From Gammaproteobacteria bacterium (GTDB lineage: Bacteria; Pseudomonadota; Gammaproteobacteria; Pseudomonadales; Cellvibrionaceae): DNA of 64,000 nt. The stretch is taken from assembly GCA_004173475.1 (NCBI GenBank), contig SEBU01000005.1, forward strand, positions 430,974 through 494,973, read 5' to 3'. Below the pieces are notes generated by a model. It searched no databases and was not told the origin of the DNA. It was given only the letters and a program-made list of their open reading frames with translations. A program made the translations under genes and the position numbers. Below, one piece after another: positions 26,679-35,836 of this stretch; within the stretch, counting starts at the first letter, position 1; each line of letters begins with the position of its first letter.

Positions 26679-26954
26679 TCACCTTTTGGATGACATTTTT
26701 GTTGCGGTAATAATTGTATATAAGGCAGATAATCCAACCAATACATAAACGGCACGAGAAAGGGGAGTCATAACGCCGAACAAAGCGGCAACCAAATCCA
26801 CGTTGAATAATCCAATAAGTCCCCAATTTACGCCACCGACAATTACCAACGCTAAAGCGATCCAATCCACCACGGTCAAAGTACGCAATGTAATGCTTTC
26901 GCGTCTATCTAGAAGGTGACGCCTTTCAACATCGTAAGAACTAGTTGTAGCCAT
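26679..26954 (-). CDS. DUF378 membrane protein
   Basis: 91 residues from ATG at 26954, preceded by a strong GGAGG site; the track start six codons upstream is less likely. The core TLTVVDWIALALVIVGGVNWGLIGLFNVDLVAALFG followed by SRAVYVLVGLSALYTI is diagnostic of DUF378, a two-helix membrane family. This copy has a longer charged N-terminus than usual. Function is unknown. Its hairpin terminator is just downstream. Confidence 0.88.
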   Translation of the reverse strand: MATTSSYDVERRHLLDRRESITLRTLTVVDWIALALVIVGGVNWGLIGLFNVDLVAALFGVMTPLSRAVYVLVGLSALYTIITATKMSSKR

Positions 26955-27288
26955 AGTTACCTCCGGAATCAAAAATAAATTAATTCGAATTTTTAGATCG
27001 TTACGCTTGATCCATCCAATCCTGCTTATTTGGATTGTCCTAATGCAGACGTGAAATTAATTGAATTAGTTCCATATTTTTGTGAAAGGTTGGTTTGATG
27101 CGCCATTATTATTTTTTGATGAAAAATAAATATTCAAAGCGACTGAATTCGACTTTATTGAATAGGTTAACGATGATTGAGCTTCGTGTCTAATCGCAAT
27201 TCAGCATCCTTGCTAAACCGACTTTAAACAACTATTAGATAACAGCTTTTAAATTGCTAATAATTTTCCGTCAATTGACGCTGGCTGT
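26955..27288. other. intergenic, no gene seen
   Basis: About 330 A+T-rich bases between the DUF378 gene and the secreted protein gene, both on the minus strand. Nothing recognised beyond the probable DUF378 promoter. Confidence 0.35.
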
Positions 27289-28476
27289 TTACTTTGCGCG
27301 AATATTGAAATGTAATACTGGCGCCTGGCTCCCATCACCATGCTCTGAGTCGTAGAACGAAACCTCGAGTGCTCCAAGTGGTTGTAGTAAAAGCCCGCGC
27401 GTGGTGCCATCAAGTATCCGCTGCATGACCGGGCGTGGAATAGTGACCAATGTTTTTCCAGTGGCTTCAGCAACATCAGTATCGAAAATCATTTGGCCAT
27501 TTATTACTGATTGCAAATCCTTTCCTTGCGTAAAATTAGCGAAAGTCACAATACTTTGTTGCCAATTAGCATCGCCAGCCAAAATCTCAAACACTCGCAC
27601 CTTGTCAAATTCAATACCAAAATCTTCACCAAGTGCAGCGACATAATTCCCACCCTTTTGCACCGATTGTGTAGTCAACGCTAACACACCTGCTCCACTG
27701 GCTTTTTTTCCGCGGAAGCTTTGTAGATCCCAACGCAACAACGGATACTGGCCCGCACTGACGGTCAACACTCGCGCATCGTCAGACTTCCAGTTGTTGA
27801 AATTAACTTCAGGAAATGCAGAATTGATTACCGCATCATGCGCTACTTTCGCGTGATGTTTGAAAGTTTCAAGCGAAGGAACCGGCGGATGATAAACAAG
27901 TGGCTCACCTGCATCCGGTTTAGCATTTTTCACCTTAACGACTTGCGCGCGGTAATAATCCACATCCAAATAATATTCACCGAGTCCCCAATCTGTGACG
28001 CCGAGTTGCACGTTCACTTGGTCTCCAGGCACCGCATCAAAGTTGCGCGTGGTCATACTGATGACTTGCCAATCCGATGTTTGCCCCAGGTCGTATTCAC
28101 GTAAGTGTTCGTGGAAGTCAGTCGTGCGTTGCGTATTGATCATAAAATTTACCCGACGCGGTGAGTGGCTAGGACGCACACGCGCCTCCACACGCAGCTC
28201 ATAGTCTGGACGCTTGAGCTTCTCCATATCCAGCGACTGGGCTACATCGCGCTTGATTATCGTCCAATAAATATTATGTTGGTCTTTAGTGGCATCGACC
28301 TGCATACGTACGAAGCCATCCATTGGTATGAGTTTTAATTCCGCATTGCCGTCACCGGTAAAGGTTTGCCAACCCGCTACCGAATGATTATTAAAGTCGT
28401 CAAAAAAATCAGCGTGTGCAAGTGGTGCAATGATTGATAACGCGATTAACAGTTTGGTTTTTATGTTCTGCATCAT
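27289..28476 (-). CDS. secreted hypothetical protein with beta-sandwich N-terminus
   Basis: About 395 residues from the first of two adjacent ATG codons, both downstream of AAGAG. The signal peptide ends near AHA-DFF. The first about 180 residues (DDFNNHSVAGWQTFTGDGNAEL ... YYLDVDYYRAQVV) look like a carbohydrate-binding-type beta-sandwich. The rest has WDLQSFRGKKASGAGVLALTT and repeated beta strands that recall a DNRLRE/CBM-like domain. There is no catalytic motif I can name. It may belong to a polysaccharide system with the nearby glycosidase, which is inference. Confidence 0.6.
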   Translation of the reverse strand: MMQNIKTKLLIALSIIAPLAHADFFDDFNNHSVAGWQTFTGDGNAELKLIPMDGFVRMQVDATKDQHNIYWTIIKRDVAQSLDMEKLKRPDYELRVEARVRPSHSPRRVNFMINTQRTTDFHEHLREYDLGQTSDWQVISMTTRNFDAVPGDQVNVQLGVTDWGLGEYYLDVDYYRAQVVKVKNAKPDAGEPLVYHPPVPSLETFKHHAKVAHDAVINSAFPEVNFNNWKSDDARVLTVSAGQYPLLRWDLQSFRGKKASGAGVLALTTQSVQKGGNYVAALGEDFGIEFDKVRVFEILAGDANWQQSIVTFANFTQGKDLQSVINGQMIFDTDVAEATGKTLVTIPRPVMQRILDGTTRGLLLQPLGALEVSFYDSEHGDGSQAPVLHFNIRAK

Positions 28477-28761
28477 CGATACTCTTAGGTAAAGGAGCGA
28501 GGAGCTTAACCTCGCTTTAAACAAAATTCCACTAGCGAGACTAGCAAGTTATTGGCGATGATATTTCTTTACAGTTATCGAGATAGGAGGCCCTTTCTCA
28601 CAGGCGAAGCTTGCCTATGAAAGGAGAACCAGATAAGCGGTAACAGCAATTTTACGTTAATTAGTATCTTTGATGCTAAAGTAAAATATTAGTCGCGTTA
28701 GTTTGACGATTAAATTTCTTGCGTGGCAGATGCTTTTTATATCTTTAACTGAATAAATTTT
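28477..28761. other. intergenic with interrupted palindrome
   Basis: About 285 bases. CCTTTCTCACAGGC and GCCTATGAAAGG near 28592-28623 form an interrupted inverted repeat. It could be a transcript-end hairpin of the lipoprotein gene upstream (minus strand) or an operator for the secreted protein gene. Confidence 0.35.
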
Positions 28762-29145
28762 CTAAAATTTCCAAGAGATATTATTTCTTAATGCTTCAAC
28801 AGTTTTAACATCAGAGCCAGCCACTGCACCGTATACTAAGATCTTCTCCCCCACACTAGTACAGTGAATTCCTGCTCTGTTGTTAATGAAATTAGCGTAA
28901 AAATAGATATGCTGATCATAAACTGACTTGGTTATGTTTGAGAAACCCTGAAGCTTTAAAATGCTCTCTGCTTTAACTGCACATATTTCAACGCTACCAG
29001 TAATTTCTTTTTGAAACGTCCATAACTGCGGAGCCGCGTTTTCTTTAATTGCTCCTGCACCAGGATTCTCGGATTTTTTGGATAAAGGCGCAGAGCTTGA
29101 ACAACCCGAAACAACAAATAAAACTAAAAATGCATATAATTTCAT
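28762..29145 (-). CDS. hypothetical lipoprotein
   Basis: 127 residues. A short lipoprotein signal peptide (KLYAFLVLFVVSGC, lipobox VSGC) is followed by a Ser/Lys-rich linker and a small mixed domain with two further Cys residues (EICAVKAES and GIHCTSVGE) that could form a disulfide. AGGATC upstream supports the start. I recognise no family. Confidence 0.6.
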   Translation of the reverse strand: MKLYAFLVLFVVSGCSSSAPLSKKSENPGAGAIKENAAPQLWTFQKEITGSVEICAVKAESILKLQGFSNITKSVYDQHIYFYANFINNRAGIHCTSVGEKILVYGAVAGSDVKTVEALRNNISWKF

Positions 29146-29300
29146 ACTTGATCCTGTAACGCCGTGCTGTCCGGCAGTATTAATTTGTGATTTTTAAAAT
29201 ATTTTGCTAAATAGAGACCTACAAGCGCTAGCCAAACTGCGACCTAAAAACTGTCAGACCACCGAGTGGCGGTATTTGCTCGACTTGTAAATATTCTTTC

Positions 29301-30119
29301 TTAGCGCGAAAAACCAACAGATTTATACACATTCAAAAAATAGAAGCTAGTACTATCAAAGAAGCTTTTTGGCATTATTTTATAATGACAAATAGCATCC
29401 TCAACAGCTTTATACCCAACTTTCTCAGCCAACTCATAAGCATCTAAACCCTTTTCTATTCTTTCAGCCTTAAGAGAAAAATTTTTAAATTGCAAACCAA
29501 CGTCGTCACCAAAATATGCGAATTCAATTTTTGGTTTCATTGCTAGCCATTTAACACAAGACCAGTTAAAATTTTCAACCGCCTTTTCTACAGAAGGAGA
29601 TACTATGGTTTCCTGTTCCCACAAAAAAAAGGCTTCAAAAAGTTCTTTTCTCTCTATTCTATTCAGCGGCTTGCCAATACGCTGAGAATAATGGCAACGG
29701 TTTAAAGCGATCAAAAGTGTTTTGGGGATGATTTGTTCAGCAAATTTAGTTTGGCCATACTTTTTGGTAAAGTGATAGACGCAATATGCTTCTGCACAAA
29801 CCCTCCGGTTTATGTCACGAAAAGCGTTAGCAAAGTCGATTAATGATTTATAATTTTGAGTCAGATGTTTAGGACTAAAGACATATTGAAGTGAAAGTAT
29901 TTTGCCAGCACGTATTCCCTTCTGAAAATATCCCTTCGCCCATAAAGCCCCATGTGCCGCCATTAGGGGAAAAATATTTCGCCCCTCCGAATCTTCATAT
30001 AAATGATAATAAACAGCTGCCCTTTGTGGTAAATCATTCAGGCCACCGGCAAGAGAATAACCTATTCTACGAAGCTCACTATATTCAGCGCTAACACAAT
30101 CGAAATCCAATTCCATCAT
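29301..30119 (-). CDS. hypothetical all-helical protein
   Basis: 272 residues without signal peptide or membrane helix. The sequence is rich in aromatic and helical segments, for example QRAAVYYHLYEDSEGRNIFPLMAAHGALWA and ALNRCHYSQRIGKPLNRIERKELFEAFF. I recognise no domain. AGGA lies before two adjacent ATG codons. It is flanked by long non-coding DNA upstream and a small lipoprotein gene downstream, which gives no functional clue. Confidence 0.6.
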   Translation of the reverse strand: MMELDFDCVSAEYSELRRIGYSLAGGLNDLPQRAAVYYHLYEDSEGRNIFPLMAAHGALWAKGYFQKGIRAGKILSLQYVFSPKHLTQNYKSLIDFANAFRDINRRVCAEAYCVYHFTKKYGQTKFAEQIIPKTLLIALNRCHYSQRIGKPLNRIERKELFEAFFLWEQETIVSPSVEKAVENFNWSCVKWLAMKPKIEFAYFGDDVGLQFKNFSLKAERIEKGLDAYELAEKVGYKAVEDAICHYKIMPKSFFDSTSFYFLNVYKSVGFSR

Positions 30120-30523
30120 CGTTCCTGAGTTATTTTTTTTACCGAGCGAAGCGGAAATATTTATTCGTAATTTTGCTAAATTATTTTGCGCAGTAGCCTC
30201 ATGGGCGGCTAGTGGAAGCTGTGTTTGAAAAAATCACGCGCGATTTGCGCAGGTTCATTATTCATTTACTTTTAAAATATTTTCTATTTGATGATACACC
30301 ACGGTAGCTTGAATTCAACGGGCGTGCGTTACAGTATTCAACCGTGGACTTATAGGTGTAGGCATTCTCACTAAGCTGTTGCTTTTGACAAGTTAACCGA
30401 CTTTAACCCAACATATACTTAATAACTACCTAGTACCTTTAATTACTTTTGCCACTCTATACTCTGGAATATCAGGCTAAAAAATTTACGATTAATAGCT
30501 GTGCCGGCTTTAACGGTTCATAG
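30120..30523. other. intergenic, no gene seen
   Basis: About 400 A+T-rich bases upstream of the all-helical protein gene. No ORF, RNA gene or repeat was recognised. Confidence 0.35.
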
Positions 30524-30548
30524 AAAATGCCCAACTAGCAGGCATTTT
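30524..30548 (-). terminator. terminator-like hairpin downstream of the GH13 gene
   Basis: AAAATGCC and GGCATTTT pair around a nine-base loop. On the minus strand it ends TTTTC and lies downstream of the GH13 gene and the small ORF at 30583. It could also act on the plus strand. Confidence 0.5.
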
Positions 30549-30582
30549 ATTTTCCAGATGGCTAATGCTGTGACCCGCAACA

Positions 30583-30873
30583 TTAGTTTCTGGCGGTTGA
30601 GGAAGATATTTGCCAACGAAGGAATATCAACATCATCAAGCCAATTGCGGTGAGACCAAACACTTCCATCACTCCTCCCAGAGCCTGTTGTTTTAAAGTG
30701 TGCTTTTCAGCTGGATAAAAAGGGGAAACACATAATTGAGCCTCCACTTTAGCCAATTCCGTCGCCGTTCTCCAGACGATAAAACACATCTGTCGTGTGA
30801 GACATATCCTACAAAATAAAACTTCTACCAGCATAAAAAGGTCGCGCGTTAGGGACCTTAGGAAATAAATCAA
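30583..30873 (-). CDS. possible small membrane protein after the GH13 gene (doubtful)
   Basis: The track shows 96 codons from a TTG with no ribosome site. The last part (VMEVFGLTAIGLMMLIFLRWQ) is a plausible membrane helix. An internal ATG with GGGAGGAG just before it gives a 28-residue single-helix protein. It may be a real tiny membrane protein, a decayed gene, or chance. It sits between the GH13 stop and a terminator-like hairpin. Confidence 0.25.
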   Translation of the reverse strand: MIYFLRSLTRDLFMLVEVLFCRICLTRQMCFIVWRTATELAKVEAQLCVSPFYPAEKHTLKQQALGGVMEVFGLTAIGLMMLIFLRWQISSSTARN

Positions 30874-30897
30874 GTGAAGGTAAGTAACCAGATGGGT

Positions 30898-32562
30898 TTA
30901 CTCAATCGAGAAAAATGCACTTGCATAAGCCGGTAGCGAAAGGTTCTTTCCCGGTATTTCGCCAACTGAATCGTTCATGGTTTTAAAGGGAGTTAATCTA
31001 AGATTTTCAGTGAGGGGAAATGAAATTGCAGTGGATGATAAATTAAACGTAGCCAGAATAGCTTGTTCATGAAAGCGACGCACAAACATCAAGGTGTCCG
31101 AGGGAGAATCTATAAATTTTATATCACCCCACAAAAGTGCCGGTTGATCTTTTCGCCAGGCTAAAAATTTTCTGTAGGCATTTAACACCGAATTCTCATC
31201 AGTCTCCTGGATATCCACAGCAAGAGGCAGATGTGTTTTTGCAACGGGAAGCCAGGTTTTTGCTTTGGAAAAACCTGCGTTTACATCCTTCGCATTCCAC
31301 GGCATAGGCGTTCGGCAACCATCTCGACCTTTAAACTTTGGCCAAAAAGCGATTCCATAAGGATCTTGCAATTGGTGTTGTTCAATGTCGGCCTCCGGTA
31401 AACCTAATTCTTCACCTTGATACGAACATACACTTCCACGCAACGAAAATAATAATTGGTTTAACATTTTTGCCATCGCTGGAGCTTGTTCCTCACCGCC
31501 CCAGCGAGACATTACACGGGCAACATCGTGGTTGCCAAATGCCCAGCATGGCCAACCTTCAAAAAGTTTACTCTCAAGCGCCTCGATTGTTTCCCGAACA
31601 TGAGATGCAGATAAGGTATCGACGAGTAATTCAAAACTATAAGCCATATGCAAACGTGAATTGCCGCTGGTGTATTCCGCCATCGCTGTCAATGAATCAT
31701 CCGAAGAAATTTCACCGAGCGTGACGGATCCAGGATATCGATCCATAAGCGCACGCAAAGCTTCCAGAAATAAAATATTTTCGGGACGAGTGTTATCGTA
31801 AACATGCCGCTGGAATGCGTAGGGGTTATCTTCTCTGAAACCGCGTCCTTTGCGTTCTTCAACAGGCTTAACCGGATTGGAGCGCAACTCTCGATCATGG
31901 AAACAAAAGTTTATTGCGTCCAAACGTAAACCATCCACACCCCGCTTCAACCAGAACTCTACTTCCTCCAAGATATGTGTTTGCACAGCCGGACAGTGGT
32001 AATTTAAATCCGGTTGAGATTTTAGAAAATTGTGCAAATAAAATTGACAGCGACGCGGCTCCCATTCCCACGCTGAACCACCAAAAATCGAAAGCCAATT
32101 ATTGGGTGGCGTACCATCTGGTTTTGCATCTGCCCACACATACCAGTCTGCTTTTTCATTATTTGTAGACTCACGGCTTTCTTGAAACCAGGCGTGCTGA
32201 TCCGAGGTATGACTTAAGACTTGATCAATAATAATTTTAATATTTCGCGCATGCGCCTGCGCAATTAATTCATCAAAATCTGCTAGCGAACCAAATATCG
32301 GATCGATCACGCGATAATCGGCGATATCGTATCCAAAATCTTTCATGGGTGATTTAAAAAATGGTGAAATCCAAATTGCATCTACACCAAGACTCGATAT
32401 GTAATCTAGCTTCTTAATAATACCGGGCAAATCCCCTATGCCATCGTTGTTAGTATCAAGCAAGCTACGGGGATAGATTTGATAAATTACGGCGCCACGC
32501 CACCAAGGTGCGGTTTCGTAGGAACGTTGTTCTGAAGTTGATTTTGTAAAAGAGGATTGCAT
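30898..32562 (-). CDS. GH13 alpha-glucosidase
   Basis: 554 residues of glycoside hydrolase family 13, oligo-1,6-glucosidase/alpha-glucosidase branch. It begins WWRGAVIYQIYPRS and then DTNNDGIGDLPGI, the calcium-site-like loop. The catalytic set is complete: nucleophile Asp about 215 in LRLDAINF, acid/base Glu about 284 in LGEISSDD, and transition-state Asp about 346 in GNHDVARV. No signal peptide is seen, so it should work in the cytoplasm on malto- or isomalto-oligosaccharides or sucrose-like substrates. No transporter or regulator gene is beside it. AAGGTG precedes ATG. Confidence 0.93.
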   Translation of the reverse strand: MQSSFTKSTSEQRSYETAPWWRGAVIYQIYPRSLLDTNNDGIGDLPGIIKKLDYISSLGVDAIWISPFFKSPMKDFGYDIADYRVIDPIFGSLADFDELIAQAHARNIKIIIDQVLSHTSDQHAWFQESRESTNNEKADWYVWADAKPDGTPPNNWLSIFGGSAWEWEPRRCQFYLHNFLKSQPDLNYHCPAVQTHILEEVEFWLKRGVDGLRLDAINFCFHDRELRSNPVKPVEERKGRGFREDNPYAFQRHVYDNTRPENILFLEALRALMDRYPGSVTLGEISSDDSLTAMAEYTSGNSRLHMAYSFELLVDTLSASHVRETIEALESKLFEGWPCWAFGNHDVARVMSRWGGEEQAPAMAKMLNQLLFSLRGSVCSYQGEELGLPEADIEQHQLQDPYGIAFWPKFKGRDGCRTPMPWNAKDVNAGFSKAKTWLPVAKTHLPLAVDIQETDENSVLNAYRKFLAWRKDQPALLWGDIKFIDSPSDTLMFVRRFHEQAILATFNLSSTAISFPLTENLRLTPFKTMNDSVGEIPGKNLSLPAYASAFFSIE

Positions 32563-32654
32563 GAATACACCTTGCGGACCTGAAGTTTCTCACTACTAGT
32601 CATGAGCATCTGCAGATGCTGCCACTGCGTTACCGGCAGGGCAGCTCAATCAAT

Positions 32655-33851
32655 TTAATTGCTATCTCGCAATGCGGTTGCAACTGGTAACCGAGCGGCA
32701 CGAATCGCAGGAAAGAATCCGCCGATGAAACCTATAACCGCTGCAAAAATAACGCCTTGCTTCAGGAGCGCCGGCGTCACAGCAAAATCAAATACCACTT
32801 GGCTGAAACTCGAAAAATTTAATGTTGAAACGGTGTAGCCATTAAATAAAAAATAAACCACAGCTGAACCAATTGCACCGCCTAAAAATGCTAATACGAG
32901 AGATTCAAATAGAGTGGACGCAGCAACCGGAAAAGCGCCAAAACCTAATGCACGCAAGGTCGCAATTTCACGTGTTCTCGCAGACACAGAGGTGTACATG
33001 GTATTAATCGCGCCGAAAATTGCGCCAAGCGCCATAATCATTGCCAAAGGATAACCGATGACTTTTATGAACGTACTTAGCGCGGCGGATTGTTCTGCCA
33101 GATATTCGCTTTCCAATCGCGCATCTAAGGTTAGTTTTGGGTCTGCTGCTATGGCGTCTTTTAAAATACTCAGCGATTGAGTATTTTCCAATTTGGCACG
33201 TATCGTTTGGTAGCTATTGCCACGCCTATAAACTGCCTGCAAAATTTTTGCATCGCACCACAATTCAGATTCCGCGAGACTACCGCCAGCTTCAAACACA
33301 CCTACAACTTGCCACAAGGTTTGGCCGAATTTAATGCTCGACCGCAAAGCCAAATTATTAAATTGTTTTTGTGCAGCACGACCAACAATCAACTCATTTT
33401 TTCCAAGCTCAAAATTACGCCCTTCTACAATTTTAAAATTGTCGCGAACTTTAAATGCAGCCTCCTGAACGCCTCGTAACGAAACATTCGCCGAGCTATT
33501 GGTTGATTTTTTACTGATATCTACCACCACAAATAATTCTGCTGATGCTAAGGGAGTATCGCCATCTTTTTTAATACCTGGCATGTTGGACACTAGCTGG
33601 GATTGCTCGTAACTCAAACCGCTACTCATTTCCGAAGTCGCACCCGAACGCATGATAATGACCGAGTCTTCAGAGGTAGCGCTAGTCATAGTGCGCTGAA
33701 ATCCCGCCGCCATGGACAGCACGCCGATGAACACACCAACAACACAGGCTACGCCAAAAATCGCAACCAGCGATGTACCTAGTCGCTGACCGATGTTGCG
33801 CATATTCATCGCGCTCACTATAAATATCTGTGCAAGCCAATTTATGAGCAT
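32655..33851 (-). CDS. ABC transporter permease, FtsX/MacB type (second permease)
   Basis: About 398 residues. One N-terminal membrane helix (GTSLVAIFGVACVVGVFIGVLSMAAGF) is followed by a periplasmic MacB-PCD-like domain (about 50-260), then three membrane helices with SARTREIATLRALGFG, the coupling motif of FtsX-type permeases. I use ATG at 33851, eight bases after GGAGG and two bases after the stop of the partner permease. It is the last gene of the adaptor-ATPase-permease-permease operon. Such systems extrude or mechanically transmit rather than import. Confidence 0.88.
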   Translation of the reverse strand: MLINWLAQIFIVSAMNMRNIGQRLGTSLVAIFGVACVVGVFIGVLSMAAGFQRTMTSATSEDSVIIMRSGATSEMSSGLSYEQSQLVSNMPGIKKDGDTPLASAELFVVVDISKKSTNSSANVSLRGVQEAAFKVRDNFKIVEGRNFELGKNELIVGRAAQKQFNNLALRSSIKFGQTLWQVVGVFEAGGSLAESELWCDAKILQAVYRRGNSYQTIRAKLENTQSLSILKDAIAADPKLTLDARLESEYLAEQSAALSTFIKVIGYPLAMIMALGAIFGAINTMYTSVSARTREIATLRALGFGAFPVAASTLFESLVLAFLGGAIGSAVVYFLFNGYTVSTLNFSSFSQVVFDFAVTPALLKQGVIFAAVIGFIGGFFPAIRAARLPVATALRDSN

Positions 33852-33853
33852 GA

Positions 33854-35011
33854 TCAATTCCTCCGCAGCGCGCTAATAATGTTCAAGCGCAACCCTTGGA
33901 GCGCAGGCACAGCGCCTGTGACTAAACCCAAGGCCATAACCCAACACAGGCCAGCCGCTAAAATACTGGTCGACATATCTAAACCAGGTAAGGTGCCCGA
34001 AATTTTTTCCGCATTAAGAACCAATATTAATTTAGCCAAACCTAAACCTAAAACGCCCCCCAACAGGCAAATCAAAATCGCTTCGCTCAACACCATAAGC
34101 ATTACCGTCAAGTCAGAAAAACCCAAGGTTTTTAATATCGCAAGCTCGGGAATGCGTTCGCGAAAACTTTGCGCCATTGAATTGCCAGCAACTAACAACA
34201 TAGTGAAAAATACCGCACTTAGAATCAATGTTGTTATCAAACCTATATCGCCAAATTGTTTAGCGAATGATTTTGAAAATTCTTTTTCACTGTCGGTTTT
34301 GGTTTCCGTAGCAGAATTTTCAAATAAAGCATCAACCGCAGCAGCGATGCGCGCAGATTCTTTCGGGTTTTTGACCTTTATGATCATCCAACCGATGGTG
34401 CCCTCACCAAACTGCCGGGCCTTATCAAAATAATCGTAGTGGAAAAACATCGCATTCTCGCGACCACCCGTCGTTTTTTCGGTAAAAATTCCTTCGATAA
34501 CAAACTCCCACGCGGTACTTCCGTTTTTTTGCGCAAACATACCAATCAATGGAACACGATCACCTACTTTCCAGTGATATTTTGCCGCCAGTCCACTCCC
34601 TATCACAGCACCAATCCTATTAGCCTTCCAAGCTTTTAATTGCTCGGGAGGAAGCGATAAAGTTTCTTTGTAAATATCGAAATACTCTTCTGCATTAACA
34701 GGAAACTGCGGGAATTGATTTCTTTTGTCCTGGTAATAGCCACCAAACCAATTGGCCATGGTTACTGTATCCACGCCATCTAAAGCTTTAACTTTATTAA
34801 CGTAGCTGAACGGCAGTGGCATTATCAATGTTACTTTATTGATAGTGACCAACCTGTCTTCACCTGCGATTTTTGCACCGCCATCAAAAGCCGCACTTAA
34901 AGAGCGCAATAAACCGAATAATAAAAATGCCACCATGATCGAAAGAATCGTCAAAGTAGTGCGCACTTTTTTTCGTGTTAAATTCTTATAAATAAAATAA
35001 AGATATTTCAT
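33854..35011 (-). CDS. ABC transporter permease, FtsX/MacB type (first permease)
   Basis: About 385 residues from ATG at 35011, six bases after GAGG; the track start is a TTG four codons upstream. The layout is an N-terminal helix after RKKVRTTLTILSIMVAFLLFG, a periplasmic domain, and three C-terminal helices with RERIPELAILKTLGFSD, the family coupling helix. It pairs with the next permease as a heterodimer. The gene follows the ATPase gene by 14 bases. Confidence 0.88.
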   Translation of the reverse strand: MKYLYFIYKNLTRKKVRTTLTILSIMVAFLLFGLLRSLSAAFDGGAKIAGEDRLVTINKVTLIMPLPFSYVNKVKALDGVDTVTMANWFGGYYQDKRNQFPQFPVNAEEYFDIYKETLSLPPEQLKAWKANRIGAVIGSGLAAKYHWKVGDRVPLIGMFAQKNGSTAWEFVIEGIFTEKTTGGRENAMFFHYDYFDKARQFGEGTIGWMIIKVKNPKESARIAAAVDALFENSATETKTDSEKEFSKSFAKQFGDIGLITTLILSAVFFTMLLVAGNSMAQSFRERIPELAILKTLGFSDLTVMLMVLSEAILICLLGGVLGLGLAKLILVLNAEKISGTLPGLDMSTSILAAGLCWVMALGLVTGAVPALQGLRLNIISALRRN

Positions 35012-35025
35012 GTCACACCTCAATC

Positions 35026-35778
35026 TTATTCTGGAAGGAGTTGGCCTTTATCGAGATGTAAAGTACGACGAGCATGATCTGCTGCACGCGGGTCGTGAGT
35101 AACCATGATGATAGTTTTTTGTTGCCGTTGATTTAACTCTTGCATAAGCGCAAGGATTTCATCAGCCGTTGCACGGTCCAGGTCACCGGTGGGTTCATCG
35201 CACAACAGTAAATTAGGGTCGCTTACCAATGCTCTTGCTATGGCAACACGCTGTTCCTGCCCGCCAGATAATTCGCGCGGGTAATGTTTAGCGCGTTCAC
35301 TTAAGCCTACTAAATCCAAAGCAGCAGCAACATGAAGCTTACGCTCCTTGCTACTCAAATTGGTCAGCAACAACGGTAGTTCAACATTTTTTTCTGCGGT
35401 GAGTACCGGCATCAAATTATAAAATTGAAAAATAAAACCTACGTTGTGAGCGCGCCATTTAGTGAGTTGCGCTGCGGAAAACTTATCGATCCGTTGGCCG
35501 GCAATTAGTAATTCACCAGAGGTAGGACTATCAAGACCGCCGAGCAGATTTAACAAGGTTGTTTTTCCAGAACCTGAAGGCCCCATTAAGGCCACAAAAT
35601 CACCGACGTTAATTTCAAGGTTCATATCCGTTAAAACCGGCACCAGCTCCTTACCTTTTTTATATAACTTGCTGACATTTTTTAAACTGACTAAAACGTC
35701 GTTGTCGGCTACTGGCGCAGTAGCAGTAGTCGAAGTTGAGCTTGATGTTATTGAATCTGACTTTATTGAATCTGGCAT
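35026..35778 (-). CDS. ABC transporter ATPase, LolD/MacB type
   Basis: 250 residues. Walker [10 protein letters not shown] is at 66-74, the signature reads LSGGQEQR, and Walker [13 protein letters not shown] is followed by the H-loop VTHDP. The N-terminal about 25 residues are a Ser/Thr-rich extension unusual for the family. It should drive the two FtsX-type permeases. A GGAGGG site precedes ATG. A strong hairpin terminator lies between this gene and the adaptor gene upstream, so the ATPase may be expressed at a lower level or need read-through. Confidence 0.93.
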   Translation of the reverse strand: MPDSIKSDSITSSSTSTTATAPVADNDVLVSLKNVSKLYKKGKELVPVLTDMNLEINVGDFVALMGPSGSGKTTLLNLLGGLDSPTSGELLIAGQRIDKFSAAQLTKWRAHNVGFIFQFYNLMPVLTAEKNVELPLLLTNLSSKERKLHVAAALDLVGLSERAKHYPRELSGGQEQRVAIARALVSDPNLLLCDEPTGDLDRATADEILALMQELNQRQQKTIIMVTHDPRAADHARRTLHLDKGQLLPE

Positions 35779-35799
35779 AGTCCCTCCGTTAATGCGATT

Positions 35800-35830
35800 A
35801 AAAAAAATGCGCAGTTTAAGCTGCGCATTT
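35800..35830 (-). terminator. intrinsic terminator inside the ABC export operon
   Basis: On the minus strand AAATGCGCAG and CTGCGCATTT form a perfect ten-base stem with a six-base loop, followed by a run of eight T residues. It lies seven bases after the adaptor stop and just before the ribosome site of the ATPase gene. Confidence 0.85.
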
Positions 35831-35836
35831 TAGATT

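Noticed and set aside
26656-26865. 69-residue ORF overlapping the DUF378 gene
   Set aside because: A shadow in another frame of the clear DUF378 gene with its strong ribosome site.
27249-27476. 75-residue ORF overlapping the end of the secreted protein gene
   Set aside because: Other frame of a longer well-supported ORF, without its own start signals.
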